From NCBI GenBank assembly GCA_900547005.1, contig URER01000015.1, forward strand, positions 1-49,638: a stretch of 49,638 nucleotides of DNA. Direction: 5' to 3'. Below the pieces are notes generated by a model. The model searched no databases. It saw only the letters and a program-made list of their open reading frames with translations, and was not told the origin of the DNA. This stretch comes from an uncultured Prevotella sp. Lineage in GTDB: Bacteria; Bacteroidota; Bacteroidia; Bacteroidales; Bacteroidaceae. Positions 42,483-49,638 of this stretch are shown here, piece by piece (position 1 is the first letter of the stretch; each line of letters opens with the position of its first letter). A program made the position numbers and the translations under genes.

Positions 42483-42665
42483 CTTGATTATCAATCAGAT
42501 ACGGAATGACTCACAATTAAGGCCAAAATACTTCAGTACTAAGACCAAGATTACTTCAGTACTAAACCTGAATTACTCCAGTATTGCAGCCCTGATTACT
42601 TTAGTACTGAAGCCCGAATACTGCAATACTACAGCCAGATTACTTCGGTACCTCGTCTGAAATAC
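42483..42665 (+). repeat. Phased-dyad repeat element, copy 4
   Basis: The most diverged copy: six decamers of TACT-NN-AGTA type start at 42529, 42552, 42574, 42597, 42619 (TACTGCAATA) and 42641 (TACTTCGGTA), spaced 22-23 bp. It shares the TTGATTATC left part with copy 1 and lacks the GGATGAGCC-type right end. It occupies the middle of the 687-bp gap before ffh; the rest (42175-42480 and 42666-42780) shows no feature I can support. Confidence 0.7.
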
Positions 42666-42789
42666 TTTTATATAATTTTTTTTGAAAATCCATTGCACAT
42701 GCCTAATGGATGTGAGCAGGATTTAGTTAACAATATAAAAATAATTGAAATAGGGCAGACGCAATCTCTTTCGTTTATGGCATTTTTAG

Positions 42790-42797
42790 TAATTTTG
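42790..42797 (+). promoter_or_regulatory. -7 box of ffh
   Basis: TAATTTTG fits TAnnTTTG, 64 bp upstream of the ffh start. No clear -33 TTTG is seen. Confidence 0.45.
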
Positions 42798-42861
42798 CGA
42801 GAGAAATTAGGGTTTATCGGACGAAAAGCGTCCGCTATTTGTTATATATCTGAATTAAACT

Positions 42862-44205
42862 ATGTTTGAAAATTTAAGTGATAGACTTGAACGCTCGTTT
42901 AAGATACTTAAGGGAGAGGGAAAGATTACCGAGATAAACGTTGCGGAAACTCTGAAAGATGTGCGTCGCGCGCTGCTTGATGCCGACGTTAACTATAAAG
43001 TTGCCAAAACATTTACCGATACCGTGAAGCAGAAGGCTTTGGGTATGAACGTGCTGACGGCTGTGAAGCCGGGTCAGTTGATGGTGAAGCTCGTACATGA
43101 CGAGTTGGCAAGTCTGATGGGTGGCGAGGCCGTGGAGTTGAAGCTCGAAGGCAGGCCGTCGATAGTCTTGATGAGCGGTTTGCAGGGTTCTGGTAAGACC
43201 ACGTTTAGCGGAAAGCTCGCCAATATGCTCAAGAACAAGAAGCACAAGAAACCGTTGCTCGTAGCTTGCGACGTATATCGTCCGGCAGCCATCCAGCAGC
43301 TTATGGTCGTTGGCGAGCAGGTGGGCGTACCGGTATATAGCGAACCGGAGAACAAGAACGTGAACGAGATTGCCGACAATGCCATCCGCGAGGCAAAGGC
43401 AAAAGGCTACGATACTGTTATCATCGATACGGCAGGCCGATTGGCAGTGGATGAGGAGATGATGAACGAGATAGAGGGCTTGAAGAATCACGTTAATCCC
43501 AACGAGACTCTGTTTGTTGTCGACTCCATGACAGGACAGGATGCTGTAAATACGGCTAAGGAATTCAACGACCGTTTGGACTTTGACGGCGTGGTCTTGA
43601 CCAAGCTCGATGGCGATACCCGTGGCGGTGCGGCTCTCTCGATACGCACGGTGGTTACGAAGCCTATCAAGTTTATCGGAACGGGCGAGAAGATGGAAGC
43701 TATCGATGTGTTCCACCCTGAGCGTATGGCCGACCGTATTCTCGGAATGGGAGATGTTGTCAGCCTCGTGGAGCGAGCTCAGGAGCAGTTCGATGAGGAG
43801 GAGGCACGCCGGCTTCAGAAGAAGATTCAGAAGAATCAGTTCGACTTCAACGACTTCATGAATCAGATTCAGCAAATCAAGAAAATGGGTAATATTAAAG
43901 ATCTTGCGGCGATGATTCCCGGTGTGGGCAAGGCCATACGCGACGTTGATATCGACGACAATGCTTTCAAAGGTATCGAGGCTATAATTCAGAGTATGAC
44001 CCCGAAGGAGCGTACAAACCCAGAACTGCTCAATACAAGTCGTCGTCAGCGTATTGCCAAAGGTTCGGGGACGAGCATTCAGGAGGTGAACCGCCTGATA
44101 AAGCAGTTCGACCAGACGCGCAAGATGATGAAGATGATGACAGGTTCTAAAATGGCTGGTATGATGGGTCGGATGAAAGGTATGCCCGGAATGCCCAAAT
44201 TCTAA
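42862..44205 (+). CDS. ffh: Signal recognition particle protein Ffh
   Basis: A 447-residue SRP54-type GTPase that binds signal sequences and 4.5S-type RNA and targets membrane proteins. An N-terminal helical bundle (1-95) is followed by the G domain with LQGSGKTT (Lys112), DTAGR near 193, TKLDGD near 250 and FIGTGEK near 276. The Met-rich M domain (about 300-447) has RRQRIAKGSGTSIQEVNRL and ends in the MMGRMKGMPGMPKF tail. It is followed 14 bp later by folD, an arrangement frequent in this group. Confidence 0.98.
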   Translation: MFENLSDRLERSFKILKGEGKITEINVAETLKDVRRALLDADVNYKVAKTFTDTVKQKALGMNVLTAVKPGQLMVKLVHDELASLMGGEAVELKLEGRPSIVLMSGLQGSGKTTFSGKLANMLKNKKHKKPLLVACDVYRPAAIQQLMVVGEQVGVPVYSEPENKNVNEIADNAIREAKAKGYDTVIIDTAGRLAVDEEMMNEIEGLKNHVNPNETLFVVDSMTGQDAVNTAKEFNDRLDFDGVVLTKLDGDTRGGAALSIRTVVTKPIKFIGTGEKMEAIDVFHPERMADRILGMGDVVSLVERAQEQFDEEEARRLQKKIQKNQFDFNDFMNQIQQIKKMGNIKDLAAMIPGVGKAIRDVDIDDNAFKGIEAIIQSMTPKERTNPELLNTSRRQRIAKGSGTSIQEVNRLIKQFDQTRKMMKMMTGSKMAGMMGRMKGMPGMPKF

Positions 44206-44219
44206 AAGATAAGAATATT

Positions 44220-45098
44220 ATGCAACTGATAGATGGAAAGGCAACGGCTACGGCGATTAAGGCAGAGATAGCCGGGGAGGTGAAGAAAATTATGGCGGAT
44301 GGTGGCAAACAGCCCCATCTGGCAGCCGTTCTCGTAGGGCATGACGGTGGTTCGGAGACATACGTGAAGAACAAGGTGCTGGCTTGCGAGCAATGCGGAT
44401 TCAAGTCTACGCTCATTCGATATGAGGATGACGTTACGGAGGAAGAACTCTTGGCGTGTGTAGACAAGCTCAATAAGGATGCCGACGTTGACGGATTTAT
44501 CGTTCAACTTCCGCTCCCGAAGCACATCGACGAGCAGAAGATTATCGAGGCAATAGACTATCGCAAGGATGTGGACGGATTCCATCCCATCAATGTTGGG
44601 CGTATGGCTATCGGATTGCCTTGTTTCATCTCGGCCACTCCGCTCGGAATACTCACGTTGCTGAGACATTATAATATAGAGACAAGTGGCAAGAAGTGTG
44701 TCGTGCTCGGACGTTCCAACATTGTGGGTAAGCCGATGGCTCAACTCATGATGCAGAAGCAATATGGCGACTCGACCGTTACCGTATGCCACAGCCGCTC
44801 AAAGGACTTGAAGAAAGAGTGCAGCGAGGCCGACATCATCATTGCGGCGATAGGCCGTCCTGACTTCGTAACAGCCGATATGGTGAAAGATGGTGCCGTG
44901 ATAATCGATGTTGGCACAACCCGTGTGCCGGACGCTACGCGCAAGAGTGGCTTCCGCCTGAATGGCGATGTCAAGTTCGACGAAGTGGCAGAGAAGTGTT
45001 CGTATATCACTCCGGTACCCGGCGGTGTCGGTCCAATGACGATATGCTCGCTGATGAAGAACACTTTGTCGGCAGGAAAGAAAGAGTTTTATAAATAA
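44220..45098 (+). CDS. folD: Methylenetetrahydrofolate dehydrogenase/cyclohydrolase
   Basis: A 292-residue bifunctional enzyme interconverting 5,10-methylene-, methenyl- and 10-formyl-tetrahydrofolate in the cytoplasm. It has family motifs ETYVKNK with the catalytic Lys near 44, FIVQLPLPKHID near 95, VDGFHPINVG near 120, VLGRSNIVGKPMAQLM near 163 and PVPGGVGPMT near 271. Full length and in frame. It is the second gene of the ffh unit. Confidence 0.98.
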   Translation: MQLIDGKATATAIKAEIAGEVKKIMADGGKQPHLAAVLVGHDGGSETYVKNKVLACEQCGFKSTLIRYEDDVTEEELLACVDKLNKDADVDGFIVQLPLPKHIDEQKIIEAIDYRKDVDGFHPINVGRMAIGLPCFISATPLGILTLLRHYNIETSGKKCVVLGRSNIVGKPMAQLMMQKQYGDSTVTVCHSRSKDLKKECSEADIIIAAIGRPDFVTADMVKDGAVIIDVGTTRVPDATRKSGFRLNGDVKFDEVAEKCSYITPVPGGVGPMTICSLMKNTLSAGKKEFYK

Positions 45099-45106
45099 AA
45101 TAAGGT

Positions 45107-45286
45107 ATGACGGCTGAGGAGTGGTATCAGAAAGGCAATGAGTACAGGCGGCAGAGCGATTGGAAACACGCCATCGACTGCTATTTGGAAGCTATTGAAC
45201 TCGACCCTGATTCGCCTGCCGTAGAAGCCAAGCGGATGCTCGACGACATACTTAACTTCTATAATAAGGACGCATATAATCCATAA
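45107..45286 (+). CDS. Single-TPR small protein
   Basis: A 59-residue product (TAEEWYQKGNEYRRQSDWKH, then AIDCYLEAIELDPDSPAVEA) consisting of one TPR motif and a C-terminal helix ending AYNP. It starts eight bases after folD, with AAGG four bases before the start, and precedes the ferredoxin-type subunit of the oxidoreductase. The clear TPR pattern and tight spacing support it. It may assist assembly of the neighbouring complex, which is conjecture. Confidence 0.8.
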   Translation: MTAEEWYQKGNEYRRQSDWKHAIDCYLEAIELDPDSPAVEAKRMLDDILNFYNKDAYNP

Positions 45287-45370
45287 GCCCGGCCGTTATC
45301 GTCGGAATGCTTTCGGACAAAGGCGTGCGCCTTTAGTGGAATAAAAAAGAGACTTCTTAAATTTAATAAT

Positions 45371-45604
45371 ATGAGCAAAATCAAAGGAGCAATAGTGGTG
45401 AACACCGACAGGTGTAAGGGCTGTCAACTATGCGTTGTTGCCTGTCCTCAGGAGGTGATTACCATTGCGCAAAAGAAGGTAAACGTACACGGGTATCCCT
45501 ATGTGGAGCCGGTAAATGCTGAGAGGTGTGTCGGCTGTTCATCGTGTGCCATCGTGTGTCCGGATGGATGTATAACCGTTTATCGTAAAAAGGTGGAGGA
45601 GTAG
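45371..45604 (+). CDS. korD: 2-oxoacid oxidoreductase ferredoxin subunit
   Basis: A 77-residue protein with two 4Fe-4S motifs, RCKGCQLCVVACP and RCVGCSSCAIVCP, both CxxCxxCxxxCP. It is the delta (ferredoxin-like) subunit passing electrons from the thiamine-diphosphate site to external ferredoxin. It starts the four-gene set, with the next start three bases after its stop. Confidence 0.95.
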   Translation: MSKIKGAIVVNTDRCKGCQLCVVACPQEVITIAQKKVNVHGYPYVEPVNAERCVGCSSCAIVCPDGCITVYRKKVEE

Positions 45605-45607
45605 AAT

Positions 45608-46690
45608 ATGGCAGAAAAGGAAGTAACATTGATGAAAGGCAATGAGGCGATAGCCCATGCAGCCATTCGTTGCGGTGCCGATGGCTATTTCGGCTATCCT
45701 ATAACTCCGCAAAGTGAGGTCTTGGAAACACTCGCCGAGCTAAAACCGTGGGAGACAACCGGTATGGTGGTTCTTCAGGCGGAGAGCGAGGTGGCTTCTA
45801 TCAATATGATTTATGGCGGTGCAGGTGCCGGCAAGCGCGTATTCACATCATCGTCAAGTCCCGGTGTGGCTCTTATGCAGGAAGGCATTTCCTATATGGC
45901 AGGTGCGGAGCTTCCGGGCGTGATAGTGAATGTGCAGCGTGGAGGACCGGGACTTGGAACCATCCAGCCGTCTCAAAGTGATTATTTTCAGGCGACACGT
46001 GGCGGTGGAAACGGCGACTACAACGTGATTGTGCTTGCTCCGAACTCCGTTCAGGAGATGGCCGATTTCATGGATCTTGCTTTCGAGCTTGCGTTCAAGT
46101 ATCGCAACCCTGCTATGATTCTTAGTGATGGTGTCATCGGTCAGATGATGGAGAAGGTGGTAATGCCTCCGATGAAGCCCCGTCGCACCGATGAACAGAT
46201 ACGCAAGGAATGTCCGTGGGCAACGGTGGGACGTTCAAAGGAACGTCAGCCGAATATAATAACATCGCTTGAGTTGAAGCCGGAGGTGATGGAACAGCGT
46301 AACTTGCACTTGCAAGCCAAGTATAACGAGATAAAGGAGAAGGAGGTGCGCTATGAGACCATGCAGATGGAAGATGCCGACTACATGATTGTTGCGTTCG
46401 GAAGTGCTGCCCGACTGGCCGAGAAAGCCATCGAGATAGCCCGCGAGGAAGGCATCAAGGTGGGGCTTTTCCGTCCTATCACGCTTTGGCCGTTCCCCGA
46501 GAAGCAAATAGCGGAAATGGCGAGGAAGACAAATGGCGTGCTTGTTGTAGAGATAAATGCCGGTCAGATGGTAGATGACGTGCGTCTGGCTGTCAATGGC
46601 GAGGAGCGCGTGGAACATTTCGGCCGTCTCGGAGGAATTGTTCCCGAACCCGAAGAAATTGTTAACGTATTAAAGGAGAAGCTGTTATGA
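45608..46690 (+). CDS. korA: 2-oxoacid:ferredoxin oxidoreductase alpha subunit
   Basis: A 360-residue alpha subunit (KorA/VorB type). The N-terminal part has GNEAIAHAAIRCGADGYFG and PITPQSEV, the thiamine pyrimidine-side domain. Then come VASINMIYGGAGAGKRVFT, SSSSPGVALMQEGISYMAGA and a C-terminal domain (LFRPITLWPFPEKQI). The complex oxidises a 2-oxoacid, probably 2-oxoglutarate or a branched-chain one, with CoA and reduces ferredoxin. Its stop overlaps the beta start (ATGA), so the two are coupled. Confidence 0.95.
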   Translation: MAEKEVTLMKGNEAIAHAAIRCGADGYFGYPITPQSEVLETLAELKPWETTGMVVLQAESEVASINMIYGGAGAGKRVFTSSSSPGVALMQEGISYMAGAELPGVIVNVQRGGPGLGTIQPSQSDYFQATRGGGNGDYNVIVLAPNSVQEMADFMDLAFELAFKYRNPAMILSDGVIGQMMEKVVMPPMKPRRTDEQIRKECPWATVGRSKERQPNIITSLELKPEVMEQRNLHLQAKYNEIKEKEVRYETMQMEDADYMIVAFGSAARLAEKAIEIAREEGIKVGLFRPITLWPFPEKQIAEMARKTNGVLVVEINAGQMVDDVRLAVNGEERVEHFGRLGGIVPEPEEIVNVLKEKLL

Positions 46691-47451
46691 ACGATATAAT
46701 AAGCCCGGAAAACCTTGTATATAAGAAGCCGACACTGATGAACGACACCCCGATGCACTATTGTCCGGGATGTTCGCATGGCGTAGTTCATAAGCTTGTG
46801 GCCGAGATTATCGAAGAAATGGGTATGGAAGACAAGACCGTTGCCGTGTCGCCGGTAGGTTGTGCGGTGTTTGCCTATCGTTATCTCGACATCGACTGGC
46901 AGGAAGCTGCTCACGGACGTGCTCCGGCTGTGGCTACTGCTCTTAAGCGACTTATGCCCGACCGTCTTGTGTTCACTTATCAGGGTGATGGCGACCTTGC
47001 TTGTATTGGTACTTGTGAGACTATCCACGCATTGAACCGTGGTGAGAATATCACAATCATCTTCATCAATAACGCTATTTACGGCATGACGGGTGGACAG
47101 ATGGCACCGACGACTCTTATCGGTCAGAAGACAGCCACTTGCCCTTACGGGCGCGACCCACAGCTTCATGGCTATCCTCTTAAAATCACAGAGATGGCTG
47201 CCCAACTCGAAGGAACGTGCTATGTCACGCGTCAGAGTGTGGAGAATGTAGCTGCTATCCGCAAGGCGAAAAAGGCCATCCGCAAGGCTTTCGAGGCATC
47301 GATGCAAGGCAAGGGCTCATCGCTTGTCGAGATTGTTTCTACTTGTAACAGCGGTTGGAAACTCTCTCCTGTGAAAGCCAACCAATGGATGGAAGAGAAT
47401 ATGTTTGAATTTTATCACAAAGGCGACCTAAAAGATACGACTGATTTATGA
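46687..47451 (+). CDS. korB: 2-oxoacid:ferredoxin oxidoreductase beta subunit
   Basis: A 254-residue thiamine-diphosphate subunit. YCPGCSHGVVHK near 18 and the cofactor motif GDGDLACIGTCE, ending with NNAIYGMTGGQM near 137, are the signature of the beta subunit. It lacks 4Fe-4S cysteines of its own, since the cluster-bearing subunit is separate here. It overlaps both neighbours by four bases. Substrate is not decided by sequence alone. Confidence 0.95.
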   Translation: MNDIISPENLVYKKPTLMNDTPMHYCPGCSHGVVHKLVAEIIEEMGMEDKTVAVSPVGCAVFAYRYLDIDWQEAAHGRAPAVATALKRLMPDRLVFTYQGDGDLACIGTCETIHALNRGENITIIFINNAIYGMTGGQMAPTTLIGQKTATCPYGRDPQLHGYPLKITEMAAQLEGTCYVTRQSVENVAAIRKAKKAIRKAFEASMQGKGSSLVEIVSTCNSGWKLSPVKANQWMEENMFEFYHKGDLKDTTDL

Positions 47452-47990
47452 AAAAGGAAATAATTATAAGTGGATTCGGAGGTCAGGGCGTACTCTCTAT
47501 GGGTAAGATTCTGGCATATTCCGGATTGATGGAAGACAAGGAAGTAACCTGGATGCCGGCTTACGGACCGGAGCAGCGTGGCGGAACGGCCAATGTTACG
47601 GTCATTGTGAGCGATGAGCGCGTTTCTTCGCCAATACTTAGTAAGTACGATGTTGCCATAGTTTTGAACCAGCCATCGCTTGATAAGTTTGAGTCGAAGA
47701 TTAAGCCCGGTGGCATTCTCATCTACGACGGCTACGGAGTCATCAATCCGCCTACACGTACCGACATCGAAGTGTATCGTATTGACGCTATGGACAAGGC
47801 GGCCGAGATGAAAAACTCTAAGGTGTTCAATATGATTGTACTCGGAGGCTTGCTCAAAGTATGTCCGGTTGTAAGTACCGAGGGATTACAAAAAGCACTC
47901 TACAAAAGTCTTCCTGAACGACATCATGGACTCATACCACTCAATATGCAGGCCGTGGAAGAGGGCATGAAGATTATATCTAAGCAATAA
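47448..47990 (+). CDS. korC: 2-oxoacid:ferredoxin oxidoreductase gamma subunit
   Basis: A 180-residue gamma subunit (KorC). GFGGQGVLSMGKILAYSGLM at the N-terminus and TWMPAYGPEQRGGTANV near 45 are typical of the CoA-binding side. Then VLNQPSLDKFE, and an end with PLNMQAVEEGMKII. It completes the D-A-B-C order and is followed by a terminator at 48121. The complex would feed reduced ferredoxin to anaerobic metabolism. Confidence 0.93.
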   Translation: MKKEIIISGFGGQGVLSMGKILAYSGLMEDKEVTWMPAYGPEQRGGTANVTVIVSDERVSSPILSKYDVAIVLNQPSLDKFESKIKPGGILIYDGYGVINPPTRTDIEVYRIDAMDKAAEMKNSKVFNMIVLGGLLKVCPVVSTEGLQKALYKSLPERHHGLIPLNMQAVEEGMKIISKQ

Positions 47991-48120
47991 TGCACAAAAA
48001 GTGGCATATATTATATATAATAGGCGTAACATATATTATTATATAATAAGGTGTAATTAGAACGAAGAAATAAATACAAACAAATAGAAAACTTGATTTT
48101 TTTATAACTCTCTAATTTGG

Positions 48121-48155
48121 AAGCCCGCCCGCAGTGATGCGCACGGGCTTTTTTC
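48121..48155 (+). terminator. Terminator of the kor operon
   Basis: AAGCCCG and CGGGCTT arms with a 16-nt loop, then six T. The rest of the 350-bp gap 47991-48340 holds AT-rich sequence and the ompA promoter. Confidence 0.85.
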
Positions 48156-48255
48156 ATTAAACGCCTTACAAAAGCTAAAATCATGTGATAAAGTTGGTTT
48201 TTATGTTTCTTTTGTTCCCTTTTTTGTTCTAAAATACGAAATTAATAAGAAATAA

Positions 48256-48287
48256 TTTGGCTGTTACATTAATTTTTTATTACTTTG
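48256..48287 (+). promoter_or_regulatory. ompA-type promoter
   Basis: TTTG at 48256-48259, 20 bp, then TTACTTTG at 48280-48287, close to the TAnnTTTG consensus. The leader would be about 45 nt. Confidence 0.65.
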
Positions 48288-48340
48288 CACCAAAATAGAG
48301 AGGGATTATAATTAATTATTAATTTAAATAAGAGAGAAAA

Positions 48341-49399
48341 ATGAAAAAGTTAGTTTTAATGTTTGCAGCTGCTGCAATGGCAGTTTCTGTATCAGCTCAG
48401 ACTGTACAGGAAAGCAAAATCTTTGACAACGTTTATGTTGGTATCAATGGTGGTGTTGCTACAAAGACAACAGAAAACCGTTGGTTGAGTAACCTGAATG
48501 CAAATGCAGGTCTTCGTGTAGGTCGCTGGATGACTCCGGTATTTGGTCTCGCAGTTGAGAGCAACGTATATTTCAACGATAGAGCTAATGGTTATCACTA
48601 TGGTTCTCACACAGTAGCAAAGTTCTTGAACACTTCTTTGCTCGGAACTGTAAACATGAGCAACCTCTTCGGTGGTTACAAAGGTGAGCCACGTGCATTT
48701 GAAGTTATCGCAGTCTATGGTATGGGCTGGGGACACACATTCAGCTGCACAGCACTTGAAGGCAACCGTTCAGACGCTCTGACATCTAAGGCTGGTCTTG
48801 ACCTTGCTTACAACTTCGGTGGTAACAAGGAGTGGCAGGTATATGTAGAGCCATCTATCACATGGGCACTTGCTGGAAACAATGGTCTTGGTCACAATGG
48901 CGCATACAACTTGAACAACTCTATGGTTCAGCTCAACGCAGGTCTTATCTACAAGTTCAAGAACTCTAACGGTACTCACAACTTCAAGATTGCTGAGCTC
49001 CGTGATCAGGCTGAAATCGATGCTTTGAACGCTCAGATCAACGAACTCCGTAACCGCAAGCCGCAGGTTGTTGAGAAGATCGTAGAGGTTCCTGCTAAGG
49101 AAGTTGTTAAGGAAGTTAGCGTATCTGACCTGATTTTCGTAACATTCGCTCAGGGTAAGTCTGTTCTCACAGCTGACGCTAAGAAGGCTCTTGACGAAGT
49201 TGCAGAAGGCAAGCACGTTCAGATCGTAGGTACAGCATCTCCGGAAGGAAGCAAGGCTATCAACGACAAGCTGTCTCAGGATCGTGCAAATGTTGTTGCT
49301 GATTACCTCAAAGGCCGTGGCGTAGTTGTTGACGAGGCTACGGGTAAGGGTGTACAGGGCACAACTTCTAACCGTCTTGCTATCGTTTACGTAAAGTAA
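48341..49399 (+). CDS. OmpA-family outer-membrane protein
   Basis: A 352-residue protein with signal peptide MKKLVLMFAAAAMAVSVSAQ. It has an N-terminal beta-barrel (about 25-210: NVYVGINGGVATKT, then NAGLRVGRWMTPVFGLAVES) and a coiled-coil linker (IDALNAQINELRNRKP) with a Val/Lys-rich hinge. The C-terminal OmpA-like peptidoglycan-binding domain (about 265-352) has VTFAQGKSVLTADAKKAL and the NDKLSQDRANVVADYL helix with SNRLAIVYVK at the end. It anchors outer membrane to cell wall. Uniform codon use differs from the neighbours and suggests high expression. It has its own promoter and terminator. Confidence 0.95.
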   Translation: MKKLVLMFAAAAMAVSVSAQTVQESKIFDNVYVGINGGVATKTTENRWLSNLNANAGLRVGRWMTPVFGLAVESNVYFNDRANGYHYGSHTVAKFLNTSLLGTVNMSNLFGGYKGEPRAFEVIAVYGMGWGHTFSCTALEGNRSDALTSKAGLDLAYNFGGNKEWQVYVEPSITWALAGNNGLGHNGAYNLNNSMVQLNAGLIYKFKNSNGTHNFKIAELRDQAEIDALNAQINELRNRKPQVVEKIVEVPAKEVVKEVSVSDLIFVTFAQGKSVLTADAKKALDEVAEGKHVQIVGTASPEGSKAINDKLSQDRANVVADYLKGRGVVVDEATGKGVQGTTSNRLAIVYVK

Positions 49400-49446
49400 T
49401 CGAAACCTCGGTTAATTAAAAAGTAATAAGATTATTACTAAGATAG

Positions 49447-49475
49447 AGTCCCCGGTGCTTTTAGCATCGGGGACT
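49447..49475 (+). terminator. Terminator of the OmpA gene
   Basis: AGTCCCCGGTGC pairs with GCATCGGGGACT (one G-U) around TTTTA, followed by TATTTCG. Confidence 0.8.
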
Positions 49476-49572
49476 TATTTCGTTTGTCAATACACAGTTG
49501 CTTTCATGCAAATTTTCTCTGCGCCATCATCGGACACCATACTTTTGCCTCGTCAGAGGGCGCAAGTGTAGC

Positions 49573-49638
49573 AACAGTGTTCAGTCAGTACCTCAACAGT
49601 GTTCAGTCAGTACCTCAACAGTGTTCAGTCAGTACCTC
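49573..49638 (+). repeat. 22-bp tandem repeat at the window end
   Basis: Three exact units of AACAGTGTTCAGTCAGTACC plus TC, running to the last base, so the array may continue. It is related to the reverse complement of the two units at 2690-2733 (TTCAGT and ACCTCAAC shared). Confidence 0.85.

Noticed and set aside
45287..45370. Hairpin GGCGTGCGCC between the small TPR gene and korD as a terminator
   Set aside because: The stem is only four or five base pairs without a T-run directly after it, and the flanking genes appear to be on one transcript.

Overview
The window looks like a chromosomal segment from a Prevotella-type member of the Bacteroidota (Prevotellaceae). The evidence is the SusC/SusD pair, SusE-type binding modules, promoters of the TTTG-N19/20-TAnnTTTG type, an OmpA of the Prevotella type, and many dispersed non-coding repeats. 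No rRNA, tRNA or CRISPR array was recognised.

Layout. (1) 22-1941: copper P-type ATPase without a recognisable nucleotide-binding domain. (2) 1942-5980: an unstable stretch holding repeat elements, a tyrosine recombinase, a 5'-truncated glycosyltransferase, a HigBA-type toxin-antitoxin pair whose toxin has an amber stop, and an HxlR fragment. (3) 6111-6947: exported Tyr/Gly-rich protein. (4) 7128-32763: a large polysaccharide utilisation locus. A SusR-like membrane regulator and an aldose 1-epimerase are transcribed leftwards. A GH31 glucosidase, SusE-like proteins, SusC, SusD, a GH27-like enzyme, a GH97 glucosidase, a GH66 endodextranase carrying a SusE-like module, and several secreted or small proteins are transcribed rightwards. 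GH66 with GH31, GH97 and a possible GH27 isomaltodextranase points to dextran or another alpha-1,6-glucan. (5) 33187-34658: secreted protein and TPR protein. (6) 34743-39220: a Phe/Tyr leader-peptide attenuator followed by pheA, an aminotransferase, DAHP synthase-chorismate mutase and tyrA, with an exported endo/exonuclease/phosphatase-family protein overlapping tyrA. (7) 40391-42174: KilA-N protein, small membrane protein, lipoprotein. (8) 42862-47990: ffh, folD, a one-TPR protein and a four-subunit 2-oxoacid:ferredoxin oxidoreductase. (9) 48341-49399: OmpA-family protein.

How it works together. SusC/SusD and SusE would capture alpha-glucan at the outer membrane. The endodextranase and GH27-like enzyme would cut it, the GH31 and GH97 enzymes would release glucose, and GalM would interconvert anomers. 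The SusR-like protein probably senses the sugar. A 17-bp GTAC dyad lies exactly 28 nt upstream of the -7 box of both the GH31 and susC promoters and is the best candidate operator.

The most unusual non-coding signal is a repeat family of four copies (about 2.4, 10.5, 32.9 and 42.6 kb). Each copy carries five or six TACT-NN-AGTA dyads spaced 22-23 bp apart, two helical turns. Two copies are bounded by inverted ends and apparent 8-9 bp target duplications, as expected for a MITE. One copy lies in the GH31 leader.
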